Shown in pieces: positions 1 to 12,843 of a stretch of 64,000 nt of DNA; positions within the stretch are counted from its first letter, which is position 1, and every line of letters begins with the position of its first letter. The stretch covers positions 992,001 to 1,056,000 of the forward strand of contig CAWUHX010000078.1 of NCBI GenBank assembly GCA_963922205.1, in the 5' to 3' direction. The notes under the pieces were generated by a model, which worked only from the letters and a program-made list of their open reading frames with translations, ran no database searches and was not told the DNA's origin. A program made the position numbers and the translations under genes. Source of the stretch: Romanomermis culicivorax (Eukaryota > Nematoda > Enoplea > Mermithida > Mermithidae).

Positions 1-1496
1 AGTGAGCAACCAAAAATCTTTGCAATCAAAATTTGACTTAAGTTGCACATCGCAACCTGGCCTGCGCAAAAAAACCGCAAAAACCATGCTTTTAAATATG
101 GACAATCTATATAGCCCAAGTATTGTTTTTCGCCATACCGACTTCGGGAAAGCTTTCATTCATTCATGGTGTGGCCACTACTGGATTTGGTTACTCACCA
201 ATTGGAACGAATACTGCTGAACTCTGCGCATGGAAATTGTTTGTTCTCTAAATTGGCAATCGTCTGCATTTTAAACAATCGACGATAATCCGAAAATTAA
301 TGAAAAACGTGATTAAACATTGAATGTGGTATCGTTATATTGAATAAACAGTTATTTTTGCGTAGTTTAGTTTTGATTTCACTCGATAGTGTAGTGCAAA
401 TGCAACTGAAAATATTTTTATAATATCAACTGAAAATCTTAAACGATGTTTCCGAATTTGGCGTATAAAAATTAGGTGCATATTTTTCTATTTTTTGCCA
501 TGTAACCATGCTGATGTCAGTCTTTCTCAAAAAATGTGTCAAGAAACAATTCAGATCTTCATTAAATAAGATGAAATATTAAAGACTACCAATTAAAACA
601 TGAGATAATTACGTTCAAGATGATGAAAACTATTAAAGATTAAATGATAAGTGAAGATTGACTTGCTAAAAGCCGCTATGGAGTTAAATAATAAAGTTAT
701 TAATGTGTTTCTCTCAAAAATCACGATTTGGAGAACAGTGCCGCAGAACGCTGGGAAATGAATCTTCCAGACTTGTTCCTTGAGTTAAGGTTTAATTTTT
801 CAGTCGAAAATGATGTTTAGACTTGAGCAATGAGCTGATGTTTTTAATTATATAGCGAAAAATAATTATTATTAGTCATCACCGGCTCGAAATGGCGGAA
901 AATGTTAAGATTTTGACCTTATTAACTTCTCGAAAATGCATTTTTTAGCCTTTCCCCAATTTTTTCACATTTCAATGTTTTTTCCTCAAGATACCTCATT
1001 CAAAGAAAAACGGTGGTTTACCCCCCAACTTACCTGAGGTTTTACAGGTATGGCAGCGCAGAAAATTTGCAGTTATTTGCGCGTCGCTGTGCACAGATTA
1101 GCGGCGTCGTGCTGAAAAAATTCCTGATTCTGATTAATATTCAATTGAATTGGACTGATTTCTTCCAACATCTACAAACACAAATCTAACCGTCCTCCAT
1201 CGAATTGTGCTTGAAAAATGTTAAATGTTAGCCGAGCCCGCTAAGAGCGCAATAATTCACAAAAAGCGACTAAATGTACAAATAAAGCCCATCTTAGAAT
1301 GAGTTTTTTCTTCATTTTGTCATTAAAAAACTTCTGATCCGCTGATTACTGATACCGTTTGTGCTTGTTCGGGGTTGTTACACAATGATTCTACGTTGTG
1401 TACTGCGTTTTTTATTTGGTGCCAAAAGTTGAGAAAAGTTAATTCAGAAATTATCAAGAGGTTTAACGGATCCGAATAAATGTTTACATGTTTTAG
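1..1496. other. Intron or upstream region of Rtf1 with transposon remnants
   Basis: No exon is recognised here; the N-terminal Rtf1 coding exon that should precede position 1497 is not seen. Bases 1-90 look like the end of a hAT-like element of the GTTGCA word family (a GTTGCACATCGCAAC palindrome followed by a run of A). Roughly 480-1100 resembles, in reverse orientation, the body of the CTGCAC-word elements found at 2035 and 15417, but its ends are not clear. Confidence 0.4.
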
Positions 1497-4400
1497 GAAC
1501 AGAAGGAAGAACGGCCGAAACGACAACGCACGAACATTAAATCGGCGAAAATCGTCGAATCGGCTGGTTCGGGCGACGATGAATCCGACGACGGTAGCGA
1601 TCAAGACTGGAAGAGGCAGGCAAAAAAGGATAAGAAAGTGAAAAAGAATAGCGATAAATCAAAAAAGCGTAGCAAACGTGGTCGCAAAAAGAAAATTAAA
1701 ACATCGGATGGATCTGAGAATAGCGATGACGATAACGAAGCCAAAGAAGAAGGTCAGCTAGACTAGAACTATAAAACTGATTGCATCGTAATTCGTATAT
1801 CAATGAGATTTAATTAGATCTCTGCCACTGTTTTTTTTAGCGCGGCGCTAATAAAACATGGGCCGTGCTAATAACAAAATTTTTATTTCAGAATTTACTA
1901 TGATGAATATAGGTAGCTACGCTATAAAGAACGCTGTCAAAAAATAGGTTCTCAAAAACAAATTTCTCAATAATGCTTAATACAATCACTGATAACTTCA
2001 TCACTATTGAAAAATGAAACAAACTACTGTGCACCAGTGTTTTTTTCTGCACAGTGCAGACTTTTTAGGCTTTGTGCGAAATTTTTTTTGGTGATTTCTG
2101 CACTGGTGTAGAATTTTTTGAGTTATGTGTTTGATCACATATATTCTTCTATAATGTGTCAGTCATCGATCTGATTTCTGAATTTTAAAACTTTAAAATG
2201 TCTAGTCAAAAGCCATAAATTCGTTCAAATTTAACATTGAATAACACATTTAATTTGCTTTTTTCTTATATTTGCTACTATTGTGTTGTAACAGGCACTG
2301 TTTTTCCCCCAAATCGTGCTTTTTGGGAATCGGATAAAGAAAAAATGCATTTTGATGCATTTTCTCTCATTTTGGTGCATCATCTCAAACATATTATCTC
2401 ATGTTTTAATTGGTAATCTTGAAATGAAATGAAATATTTTATCTTGATATTTAACGAAGATTTGCATTTTTTTCTTGAAACATTTTTTGAGAAAGATCAA
2501 TACGTCAAGTCTCTAAATTTTTTGAAGCGGCTATTCCCTTCTTAAAGTAAAATCAATTCAAAAGTTTCATGGAAGTAGCTTTCGGATATTTCTCCTCTTC
2601 TCATTCATATTTTTTCGGCCACATTCATGAGAGTTTACGAGTAAATTGCTGGTTTTAAAATTTCTCAAATAATAAAATTCTAGAAATTACGACTTTTGAA
2701 CACAAAATTTGAATCTAATTCTTCAAATAAATGTTCGGGAAATTGATTTTCCAGCGTCGCAAAATGTCAATATCCGAAAAATTTTCCCGGCGCTCCGCGC
2801 TGGAAACATTAATATCTTTTTTAGGCTTTCACTTGTCATCATAGAGGACTTAACTATTGATTTCTCATGTAATTCAAAGTCATTATGCTCTTGAATAGTT
2901 TGTTGGAAGATTTGTTCCACAATGCTTGTAGATACGACATCGATCAAACTCGAAAATTTCAATTTTTCCTCAATTTTAATGAATTTACGGCTCTAAAGAC
3001 ATCAGATGGTTTGAAAAAGCTCAAAAATACATAAATAAAGCGTCTATAAGCATTTATAAGCGAAAAAGCGCTTCAGGAAAATGGGGAAAAAATTTTGACC
3101 TCTTTCCTCATTTGGAGAAAAGGTTCGGGGGAAAACAGGTAACAGGAGAAAACCGCAGTGCACAAACTTTTCTTTGGCTTTTCTGCACTGTGCAGAAAAA
3201 AGCACTGCTGTGCACTAATAAATTTTTTTGCGCTAATGGAGTCAAACCACTATTAGCTGCACTGCTAATGGGTGTGCCGCTAAAAAAACACTGATCTCTA
3301 CCAAGTGCAAAATATTCAAAATTATACACCTGTTTAAGGCGAACTTTCCGGTTTATCGGGTAGCGACAGTGAAGAAGGCTTTGCCGATGAATACGACGAA
3401 AATCTATTCGGGGATAAAGAGGATAAGATCAAGTTGCAACAAATGTCCGAAAAAGATCGAGAAGAAGAAATTTTCAGACGTTTGGAGCGTCGCGAAATGT
3501 TGAAAACTAGGTTTGTTCTAGTGTAACTATAGTCCGATAATTCTAGCTTTCCTATGCTTCTCAAGATACGAAATTGAACGCAAATTGAGAAAAGCCCGTA
3601 AGCACCGTAAAAGCGATGGAACTCATGGAAATGATGAGGATTCTTCCGATGGTACTCAAATTATATTCGTCTATTCTGCGTGTATAATTTTCCATTTTTA
3701 TTTGAAGAATTAATTTATTTTTCAAGGTAAATTTTCGAAAAAATCTATGCGCCAGAAAGTAAAAGTCGGCGGCGAATCCAGCGACGGTGAAGATGAAAAT
3801 TTAGAAGAACGTAAAGAAAAATCGTCGAAGAAAAAACCTCGTACAAAAAGCGATTACGAAGATTCGGAAGAAGATAAAATGGGAACGAAAACAAGCAGCG
3901 ATAGAGCTAAAGAAAATAAAAAGAGCGCTATGAAGTCATTAGTGGCTAAGCGTGAAGAGAAAAAAAGACAAGGTTAGGCTCGTTAATTTTGCTTGAAACA
4001 GATCATGGTTTTTTCCGCACAGTGCGGATTTTTTTGAGGGGTCGTGCGGAAAATTTTTGAAGAGTGTTTTTTTAAATGGAAACCTTTTTAATGGTGGCGC
4101 GGAAATTTTTCTGGTCGATTTCCGCTAGATGCGGAACGGCCGGTGCGGAAAAAGCCCTGAAACAGATGGGAACATCTAACTGGTATAAATACTTGTTTCT
4201 ACGTACTTTAAAAAAAAAACATTTGACTCAACTTGCCACTTAGTATATTTTCCTTAATTTTTAGCCGAAGATTCTAAAAAACAACCACTGAAATTTGAAG
4301 AAGTTTTTAAATCTTCATCGTCTAGCAGTGAGAATGAAGACGAGACGGCGGCCGGTCGACAACGTAGATCATCCTCTTCGTCGTCGTCCTCTTCATCGTC

Positions 4401-7400
4401 CAGTGGATCAGAATCTGGCGATGAAGCTACGGGACGTTCTAGACGCAATAAATCTGATCGTGGCAAAGAAATTTCAGAGAAAGGGGAACTGCAACGTATT
4501 AGATTGTCGAGGTTCAAATTAGAAAAGTAAGAAAAGTTCACAGGGTTGATTGGTCCTTAATAGGTTATTAAGTCGCCTAATCTAGATGTTTTTTTTTAAT
4601 TGTTCTTTGGTTGGTTTTCTCTTCATGGCACGATGTATCACATGACATAGTATGTACACAATATTAAACTCTAAATCTTCTGAAACATTCAGTATTGCTC
4701 AATCAGGGTTTTTTTGCACGGGCCAAGTTGCAATGTGCAACTTTGAGAAAATTTTCGGTTGCACAGATCAATTTTTGGTTGCTCTCTCTGAAATCAATAA
4801 ATTTGCTTAATTTTATCGGAAAAACCATCGTAAACTAGTTTTCTTGTATTTCATTCGATGCGCGTCGGTTTTGGGCTTTTAAAACTCAATTTTCTGAGTT
4901 TTGGTGAGGAAATGAAAAGATTAATATGACTAGACTGGAGTAACTTGTTCGGCGCGTAGCGCCGAAAATTTTTTTATGAATTTCAATATTCTAGAACGCT
5001 TTCCAGCTTTTATTTCCCAGGCAGAAGGTTTGATTTATCAGTGAATTTAATGAATTTTCGGTGGGACAAACTAAAATTCAAAAACTGAACAAACGAGTAA
5101 GAATTTGGATCTTTCAACCGGCAATAATTTCTAGCATTGTCTTACACGCAAAATGTTTTGATCACATGAAAGTCTAAATTTTTATGAAGATCACAAATAG
5201 ATTTTGGTAAAATGACCGAAAAAATGTTATTTTTCATCAAATTCGTCAAAAAACAATACAGGATCAAACATTTTTCCATAATATGTTGATAATTAGAACA
5301 TACGCACTAACTAGAATGGAATTTTTTAATCGCGCACTAGAATAGTATAAAAAATTATAAGTGAAGTGAAACCCTGCGCGAAGCACCGGAAAATTTTCAC
5401 TTTTTTTCCATTTTAGAACGAATGAAAATGCATCTCCGGACAGAAAACCCTATGACCTAATCAAAAGAGCAGTCAGGCCTCAAGTTGCCCTGCGCAACTT
5501 GGCAGAGAAAATTTGATTGCACAGCCCGAAATTTGGTTGCTGTGTGCAAAAAAACCCCAGCTGCAATTCAAAAAAGGCAGCTGAATAAGGGCTTGAAGTT
5601 ACATACGATTTAAATCGTTAAAATGGATTTTTTATTTGTTTGTGCTTCATAGAGTAAGATATTCAGTTTACGTACTTGTGAATTATTAACTTGAAAATTC
5701 CTGGAGGATCATTGAAAGACATCAAATTCAACCTTCATTTTATTATGTCTGGCTGAACTCAAACTTTCAAAACCTGTGATTTTCCTAGACATATAGAAAA
5801 ATAGAAGACGTACATACGAATTAGGACTAGGTAAATAGTTCTGGTTGAGAATACTTTATTCAATCATTAATATACTGCTGACGCTGCTTCTTATTTATCT
5901 TATTAGTCAGAATCATAGTCACTACATATTATTGGCGTATATAGTCCAGCCTAGGTTGGCGTTTTAGATCATCACCGCCGGAGCACGGGGAAATTGACCA
6001 GTGCCCTTAGTTGTTATCCCCAACCTTATAAAAATATTTCTATTTTTGCAGGTTAGTTTTTACTCCATTCTTCGCTAAAACGGTTGCCGGTTGTTTTGTT
6101 CGGATCGGGATAGGATCGAATGACGGTAGGCCGGTTTATAGAGTAAGTATTACATCTTAACGCAGTGTCAGTTGATGGTTGATGATCTTTTTTCTTGTAA
6201 TTCAACCATACAACGCTTGATTAATTCAATTTTTCGTTTAATCATCTGAGGCCCTTTGAATTCCAAGACATATCTTTTTCATGCTGAAGAAACGTCTCAG
6301 GCAGGACATTTGTATAGCAGTGTCCTAAAACACTATTCAGAAATGATCACCAGTGAGTATGAAGTCAAAAACGTTTTATAAAACACAGACCATTGTGTAA
6401 TTTAACGAAGAAACTTTCCACGAGTTTGACTTTAATATGCGATGCGGTCCTTGAAATCTGATTATATTTTCCCCACCAGACACGCGCGGTAAGAATTTTT
6501 CAGGGGGAAGGTCCGCGGACTTTTTATTGATGGAGTGGGGGGCAGACTACCCCATAGGGAGGGGTATGAGGGGGTATTAACCCTGCCTAAAGTCCTAAAA
6601 TTTGATCACTAGTTGCCTAATTTTGAGACAAAATGACGTGTTTAGTGGGCATTTAGTTTCACTACCCCCGCAAATTTTCAACTTTACCCCTACCCGAAAA
6701 ATCTGACCTTGGGGACCTCTGGGTGGGGGGGGGGAGCGAGTGAGCAAACAAAAAACAAAAAAAGGTTCCGCAAGCATGTTTTTCTTACAAACTATGCATA
6801 AAAATCACCAAAAGACGCTGTCTTGGAAAAGGTTCAGGAGAGTGTTTGACGATTTTTTTCGGGAAAAGGGAGTGATCAGGGTCTCAGGTAGGAGGTTTAC
6901 CCTTTGCCCCCTATGTACATGAATGGTCCCGACAAGTTTTGAATAAATCTACACCCAATCGTTTTAAGGTGGCAGAGATTGTTGACATTGTGGAAACGGC
7001 TAAAGTTTATCAAGTAGGAACGGCACGAACAAACAAGGGTTTAAAATTGAGACATGGCAATCAAGAACGTGTCTATAGGCTTGAATTTGTATCGAATACC
7101 GAATTCCAGGACACTGAATTCAATAAATGGAAAGAAACAATGAAAATGCTGGTAAGAAATTGCGCACCGCATTCATGTATTCGGTTTTGACTATTTTTTC
7201 ATTCCAGGGACTTTCTTTACCGAAAGAAGAATTCATTAAACGTAAAGTGCAAGATATTCGAGCGGCGTTGGCGCATAATTATACTGAGGAAGAAATTGAA
7301 CAGGTGATTTTTTGAAACTTCTTCCCGAAGTATACTAGCTTCTACGGTTTTGCAAGAGAAACACGAGCTGTTGACGTTAACTCTGGCTTATAGAAAAAAC

Positions 7401-10400
7401 TTTGTCGGAATTTTCGGGGTTTGCATTTTTCAGATGGTTAAAGAAAAACTACGTTTCCGTAAAGCACCCAATAATTACGCTGTTCAAAAAGCGCAATTAT
7501 TAAAATTGAAAGAAATCGCCATACAGTCGAACGACGACGAGGAGCTAAACAAAATTTTACAAGATTTAGAAGATTTAGAACAACAATCGGCTGACGCCGA
7601 ACGTAAACGTACAGCTACTATTATGCCGATATCGTATATCAATCAACGAAATCGGGCGAAAAATATGACCGAAGTTGAAGAAGCATTAAAGGTGGAGTTT
7701 TTGAAACACTTTTTTCCAGAAAAGGATTGTAAATTTTTCAGCAACAAAGTAAATTCATCGACTTGAACCCTGATAATTTATTTGCTCGTCGTAAAACGCA
7801 AACGAAGTTGCAGGCTACAGTAAGCGTTAACGCGCGACCGACAGAGCCAGTTAAAAATTTGACAACAGTTTCAATTGAAAGCCCAGCTTCTCCTCCGCCT
7901 AATAATCAGGTGGGTACTTGACTCGGAGATAATTTTTTGAGATGTAAACATCTGTGGAACTGGTACTGAATTGATTGTTAAAGTTTGTAGAAGCCGAGAC
8001 TTCAAAATGTGTTACCTAGAACCTTTCATTTCTGAAGCAGTTGAGTGTGATAAGATCGAAATAATTTATCGGTAACGAAGCATCCAATATGTAGTTCTGA
8101 TTTCAATTTTTTTTTCTGAAAATGTTAACTTGGTGTTATTGGTGTTATGATGTTAACGTGAAAATGGCTAGCTATTTCGACCACGCCAATCATTGAGTTT
8201 CTTCGAGAGAAGGCCATACCAACATCACTTGAAAATTTCGGCTAACACTACCTCGGGTTCTCAATTTTCTATCCAAAGTTACTGAAAAATTCTTAGTTTG
8301 TCAAATCAAAATAATTATTTTTCGTGAAATGGTTGACTGGGAATGTCAGGCTGTTGAATAATATATTCAAGAATTTTGATCAACGTTCGGTGTAAAATCA
8401 TGCTTTAGGTAGTGTTTGTTCTATTTGCCGTCAGGACGGAAACGAATCACGTAATTTTGGTATGGCTGAAGTGCCTATTTTTAGGAAGTTAAATACCATT
8501 ACTCAATTGACATTTAATTGTTTTAGTGCAGGATAGAAGTAAAACTGGTCCTAAAGCCTTTCTTGAGACACTTATGAGTATATATCACTTAAAACGCTAA
8601 TGTCTATACAATAAATACTCATTACTCTAAAACGTGCACACAAACAGTAACCACATTAGCTAAGTTACACAATTGTGGAAAAAAGTTCGTGCAAAAAACA
8701 GTCATTCTCGGCACAAGGAATCTGTCAAATATTTGAAACATAATGGCTTGAAGAAAAATACACAGCTATTAGAATGGAACCATGTGGTAGCTGAAATTAT
8801 AGTGTCGAAAAATTAACACTGTGACACGGAAAAAAATTTATTTTTAAATAAAAATTGTTGAGATAAAAATTTTGTGAATATTTTTTAAATCGATTTAACG
8901 GAATTTTCTATTATCATGTGTTCTTTATAATGTTGTATTTACAGCTTCTGGTCAGTCTGGGCAATAGAGATGGGCCGGGTATCCGGATCCGTGGATATCC
9001 GCCGAAATTTTAGGATCCGGATCCACTAAACCAGATTTTTTTCGGATCCGGATCCGCTGAACCAAATTTTTAAGATCCGGATCCGCTGTTGTCAATGATC
9101 AAGATCCGGTCATAATCAGATCTTTATTCATTATTATTCACATAAAATTTTGCAGTATTAGAAAATACCAAAAATTTTCCGGCGCTTCGCGCCGAATTTT
9201 ATAATTCTTTGCAATATTATTTTTCTACAAATCGTGCTTCCTGGAGAAAAAATTTCCAGTAAAAAAAAAATGTTGGTGGTCCCCCTATATAGAAAAGGCG
9301 AATTTTGGTCTATTTCAGAACGTCAAAATCTATTTTTCCAACTTTTTTGCAACAGTAATTTTGAACATGAAGCCGAGTTTGAATTGAGAAGCATCATGGA
9401 ACTAATTTTCAGAAATTTCAGGTTTAACTCGAACTTTTTCAGATCTATGAAAGTTATGAGTATATTTTCTTAATTTGTAAGATGATTCTGAAGGACGGGA
9501 ACTCGAGTGCTATTAGAAAGAAACTTTGTGCGAAAATACATAAAAAATCATGGTTTTTTCAGTGTAAAAAAATTTCTTCGTAATGTCAACTATTTCAATA
9601 AACGAACACCTCAATCATTAATAATCTATTAATCTGTTGACACCAATAAATATAAATTCATACAACTCAATTTTAGACAAATTAGACATAGTACATATAC
9701 TTATTGAAAGATAAACGAACACCTCATTATCCGGTCGGATCTGTTCGTCGAGATCCGGATCCGCTGAACCAAATTTTCCAAGATCCGGATCCGCTGTCGC
9801 CAAAAAAGTCGATCCGGCCCATCCCTACTGGGCAATGACAGAAGTTCCTGCTGGTCGAAACATTTCAATTTTTGGTTGGTTGTCTGATTCGTGAATTTTA
9901 CTTCTTTAGTCCAAAACTGATTTGATTTCTTTGTTTTGATCAAATTTATGAAAAATGATTGGCTTATAGCTGATATTTTTGGTTTTTTATTTTGTTCGTG
10001 GCACCACCTGTAGTCTATTTATTTTGGAATTATCGATGGAGCAGTCAAAGTTTCGGCAAATGCAGCCTTATTTAGTAAATAAATTTTATAATTTTGAAAT
10101 GATTGAAAAAAGTAGTCGTCAAGGACTCTGTATCACGAAAAAAAAGTTATTGAAACGAGTCAACAAACCTTCCATGATTTTAAATAAAAGTTTGGCTGTG
10201 ACATCGCTGCATAGATCATTTCCAAATGAATGGAGTATAGCTGATTGAAATAATCAGTACATTGCTCAGGTCTCCATATTTGATGTAGGAATTATTGATT
10301 TTTGTGCCGAAAAACTTGGAAAACGGTGGAAAAATAATTTGAAAAACCGGGAGACATCCTGAAGAGATAAAGTAAAAGTTCCTGTTTAGATAATTCAGTC

Positions 10401-10877
10401 TAAAGATGAACAGAAACGAACCGTCGTTCCATCGTACGTAGCTGCATTATCGACCCAACCTTTTAAAGTACCCCATGCGGAAGCGACGCCCGCAGTAAAA
10501 TCCACGGCATTATTTGCCCAACCAGTGGCTCCCTTACCCGCCGCAAATGATTTATTTTCGGCGCACGATTTCGACATCAATATAGAGTTGAACGTCGTGC
10601 CTAATAGTATATTTTTTTGATTCTACACATTGCCCAATTATTCATTCTTTTGGTTTTGGTCTTTTAGTTCAAAACTTTGCATTTCTTTTACCCACGGAAA
10701 AATTACAGCTATTCGAATTTCATTCACTGTTTATTGATTCGAAAAACTCAATTGTATTTTTTCCATTTTCCAGCCGTTCCGTTGCCCCATAAACCGGCTG
10801 CAGTGAATAATGATATAGGTTACGCTAGAAGAGCTCTGAACTTGGATGATTATAAACGTAAGAAAGGACTTTTGTAG
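1497..10877 (+). CDS. Rtf1: RNA polymerase-associated protein Rtf1 (Paf1 complex), 5'-partial, 12 exons
   Basis: Rtf1 links the Paf1 elongation complex to RNA polymerase II and promotes H2B ubiquitylation in the nucleus. Exons: 1497-1752, 3339-3510, 3566-3651, 3727-3972, 4265-4526, 6052-6142, 6969-7151, 7208-7303, 7434-7691, 7742-7909, 10399-10606 and 10774-10877. All junctions keep frame and have GT donors and AG acceptors, giving about 709 codons. The first four exons are charged, Ser/Asp/Glu/Lys-rich, as in Rtf1 N-termini. Exon 5 ends a serine tract with the start of the Plus3 domain ([12 protein letters not shown]). Plus3 continues through [54 protein letters not shown] and [14 protein letters not shown] coiled coil follows, then ISYINQRNR and the conserved C-terminus [13 protein letters not shown] before TAG. 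The initiator exon is outside the window or not visible. Introns carry several transposon insertions; none breaks the reading frame. Confidence 0.95.
1826..3293. mobile_element. hAT-like non-autonomous element, GCGCTAAT word family, interrupted
   Basis: Ends are CACTGTTTTTTTTAGCG on the left and CGCTAAAAAAACACTG on the right, flanked by ATCTCTGC (1818-1825) and ATCTCTAC (3294-3301), an 8-bp duplication with one mismatch. GCGCTAAT-like words sit inside both ends. A second hAT-like element (2035-3207) is inserted in it, so the original was about 290 bp. It lies in an Rtf1 intron. Confidence 0.8.
2035..3207. mobile_element. hAT-like non-autonomous element, CTGCAC word family
   Basis: Starts CAGTGTTTTTTTCTGCAC and ends GTGCAGAAAAAAGCACTG. 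It is flanked by a perfect 8-bp duplication CTGTGCAC (2027-2034 and 3208-3215). It is nested inside the element at 1826-3293. CTGCAC/GTGCAG words repeat in both subterminal regions, and a GC-rich hairpin related to CCGGCGCTCCGCGC lies at about 2789. No transposase reading frame remains. A second copy is at 15417-17784. Confidence 0.85.
4004..4159. mobile_element. hAT-like MITE, CCGCAC word family (156 bp)
   Basis: Starts CATGGTTTTTTCCGCAC and ends GTGCGGAAAAAGCCCTG, flanked by a perfect 8-bp duplication AAACAGAT (3996-4003 and 4160-4167). CCGCAC/GTGCGG words recur inside both ends. It lies in the Rtf1 intron between 3972 and 4265. Confidence 0.85.
4704..5560. mobile_element. hAT-like element, GTTGCA word family
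   Basis: Left end CAGGGTTTTTTTGCACG and right end GTGCAAAAAAACCCCAG are inverted copies with slight divergence. Subterminal AAGTTGCAATGTGCAACTT and related GTTGC words occur at both sides. A GC-rich hairpin CGGCGCGTAGCGCCG lies at about 4951. The flanking 8-mers (TGCTCAAT, CTGCAATT) do not match cleanly, so the exact ends are uncertain. It lies in the Rtf1 intron 4527-6051. Confidence 0.6.
6480..6925. repeat. Interspersed repeat of the GTAAACCCCC family, interrupted by a MITE
   Basis: The block runs from a CAGGGGGAAGG-containing start to CCCTATGTACATG. Related sequence occurs at 29365-29575 (same orientation) and 51535-51745 (opposite orientation), sharing GACGATTTTTTT and the GTTTACCC...CCCCCTATG end. 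A hAT MITE sits inside it at 6543-6721. Family and exact ends were not determined. Confidence 0.5.
6543..6721. mobile_element. hAT-like MITE, CAGACNACCC family
   Basis: This is a near copy of the MITE at 38940-39119: it starts CAGACTACCCC, contains GACAAAATGACGTGTTTAGTG, and ends GGGGACCTCTG. The flanks are G-rich, so the duplication cannot be read cleanly. It is nested in the repeat 6480-6925 inside an Rtf1 intron. Confidence 0.65.
7910..8956. other. Rtf1 intron sequence with no recognised feature
   Basis: AT-rich intron sequence after the exon ending at 7909. No open frame, terminal repeats or hairpin module was recognised before the MITE at 8965. Confidence 0.4.
8965..9827. mobile_element. 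hAT MITE, TAGRGATGGGCCGG family (863 bp)
   Basis: Left end TAGAGATGGGCCGGGTATCC and right end GATCCGGCCCATCCCTA are inverted repeats. The perfect 8-bp duplication CTGGGCAA lies at 8957-8964 and 9828-9835. Both subterminal regions carry many GGATCCGG words with GCTGAACCAAATTTT. The GC-rich hairpin CCGGCGCTTCGCGCCG is at 9179-9194. The small ORF at 9234-9473 has no recognisable similarity and is not called a gene. It lies in the Rtf1 intron before exon 10399-10606. Confidence 0.9.
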
Positions 10878-10962
10878 CATTATTTTCATTGGTCTTTATG
10901 TACATGGTTTTTTTAGTGTTCGCAGATTTCCTGTGCTAATAATTCTTCCTCTTATTTTTTTA

Positions 10963-10968
10963 AATAAA
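10963..10968 (+). other. Poly(A) signal AATAAA of Rtf1
   Basis: A canonical AATAAA lies about 86 bases after the Rtf1 stop codon, followed by T-rich sequence, as expected for the 3' end of this transcript. Confidence 0.65.
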
Positions 10969-12843
10969 ATATTTCAATTTTATTCCGCCTTTTAATTGCA
11001 ATGCGTTCTTCATGGACGATAATACTTTTCAGTATTATCTTCGTTTTGAGCCAGTTGCAATAACCAGAATGATATCGAGCTTGGGAGAGCTTTTTTGTAC
11101 GCAACGCACGTATAAAAAGTCCGCGATTATCTCATTTATTGCAACCGGCCCAGATCTCTGACTCTAATTTTCACTGACCAAAAATCGACATTTTTCCCCT
11201 TAGAGAATGAGCGAGTTCGATAAATTGTAGTCTGTCTTTCTTAAAATGCTCCTGGATGATAAAAGTTGGAAGCAAATACAATTTTGTAGTTCCACGATTT
11301 CTTGCTGAATCATGTGTAATACGGTCCAGTAATTTGAGTTATCTCAGCTAAAACTAATTTTTGATGCATGAAACTGCATGCCTTTTGGAGAACTGATTTT
11401 TTTGGCCGTTCCTACTGCTGGTATTGATGAAAAGGTTCAGTTTGGTGTTATTAGGGAATGACCATTCACTAAAATTGGGCTTTGTGTAACTATTCCTTTT
11501 CTTTTATAAATAATCAATCTAATTCTGGAGTGTATTCCGAAGCTTATCAAATAACTTTTCTACCATTGCATAGGTGCCAAAGTAAAATACAAGGCTCTGA
11601 GTTATGAGGGACGTCAAGTTGTGATACAATCGACTAGACGTATACCAAACATACGCACCCTTTTTTCTTATTCACATTTGCCAAAAAAGATTTGAGATCT
11701 TTTCACAGATATGTGGAAGAAAAATTCGGCGTCGACTCATTTGTTGCGTTTTAGAAATTTTAAATAACGCTGTGCGCTGGTTTTAGACATATTTATCAGT
11801 ATTAATTTGAATTTGGCCCAGGCACGGCTCTCTGGTAGTCAAGTACAGTTTTTTCTCAATGGGCGATCGTTAACTTAGTACGCCAAATTGAAAAAAAATG
11901 TTTAGACACCAAAAAACATTTTAGGAGCTTACTTTTCAATTTCGCGATGCTTAGTTGATGCTTACAGCAACATTTGTAACGATTTTCATGCGGTGTTTTT
12001 CGAGTTCATACCAATGGAATTACAGATTCTTTCTTGTTTCCACTGACTATGTTTTGAATGTAGAAGGCCAGTTAAAGAACAGTGAACGCAAGTCGATTTT
12101 GTCTAATTTATATTATCAGATATCCGGGTATCCGAACTCTCCAAAAACTAGGATATTCGGATGTCAAAAAAGATCCGGAGAACATCACTAGTTTGGATTT
12201 TTTTAGTAATTTACGAAGAAAAATAAAGCATGAATAAAGAAGAAACATTGAAATATATGTATATTATTTGTCTCTGGACATAGCTTCGGGTGGGCTCAAC
12301 TCGGTACTAGATGAGCTTGCTCCAAAACAACGTAGGCTTGTTTCTGAAGAAGTGTGTTTTAAGAAGACATGGATCCATCCTAAGGCACTGTTTCGAAATG
12401 GGGGGCCGACGAAACTTTACGTCGGAACTGATTTCATTGGATAACTTACTCGGTCGATTTCTGAAATGCATAATTTGAACAGTTTGATGCTGAAAAGAGT
12501 GCAATACTTTTGAAGTGTATAGTCTTTGAGTTGAACTTAAAAATAAACTTTTACTGAATTTTCTTTATTTTCGAAAATAGCAATGTAACATTTTTTTATC
12601 TATGGTACGAAGCACAGGAAAACTCGACATATTCGGCTAATTTTTGTTCAAAAGTGAAGATTTTCGACCTTTTTTCCGTCCTTAAAAATGTGACCCTATG
12701 ATTATGGGGATTATGAATGGAAAATTTAGAGGGTCACCATATAGCCGACGGTACTTGCTAGAGGTTCATATGCCACTTCTCCCTCAATTAAATGCATACA
12801 TCCCGTGAAAATCATCTCCTGTTTTTCAGATGAATAATAAATT
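10969..12843. other. Intergenic region between Rtf1 and the JMY/WHAMM-like gene
   Basis: No coding exon was recognised. A fragment rich in GGATAT and GATCCGG at about 12115-12185 resembles the subterminal region of the TAGGGATGGG hAT MITEs. The promoter of the downstream gene should lie in the last part, but no TATA box or other core element stands out. Confidence 0.4.
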
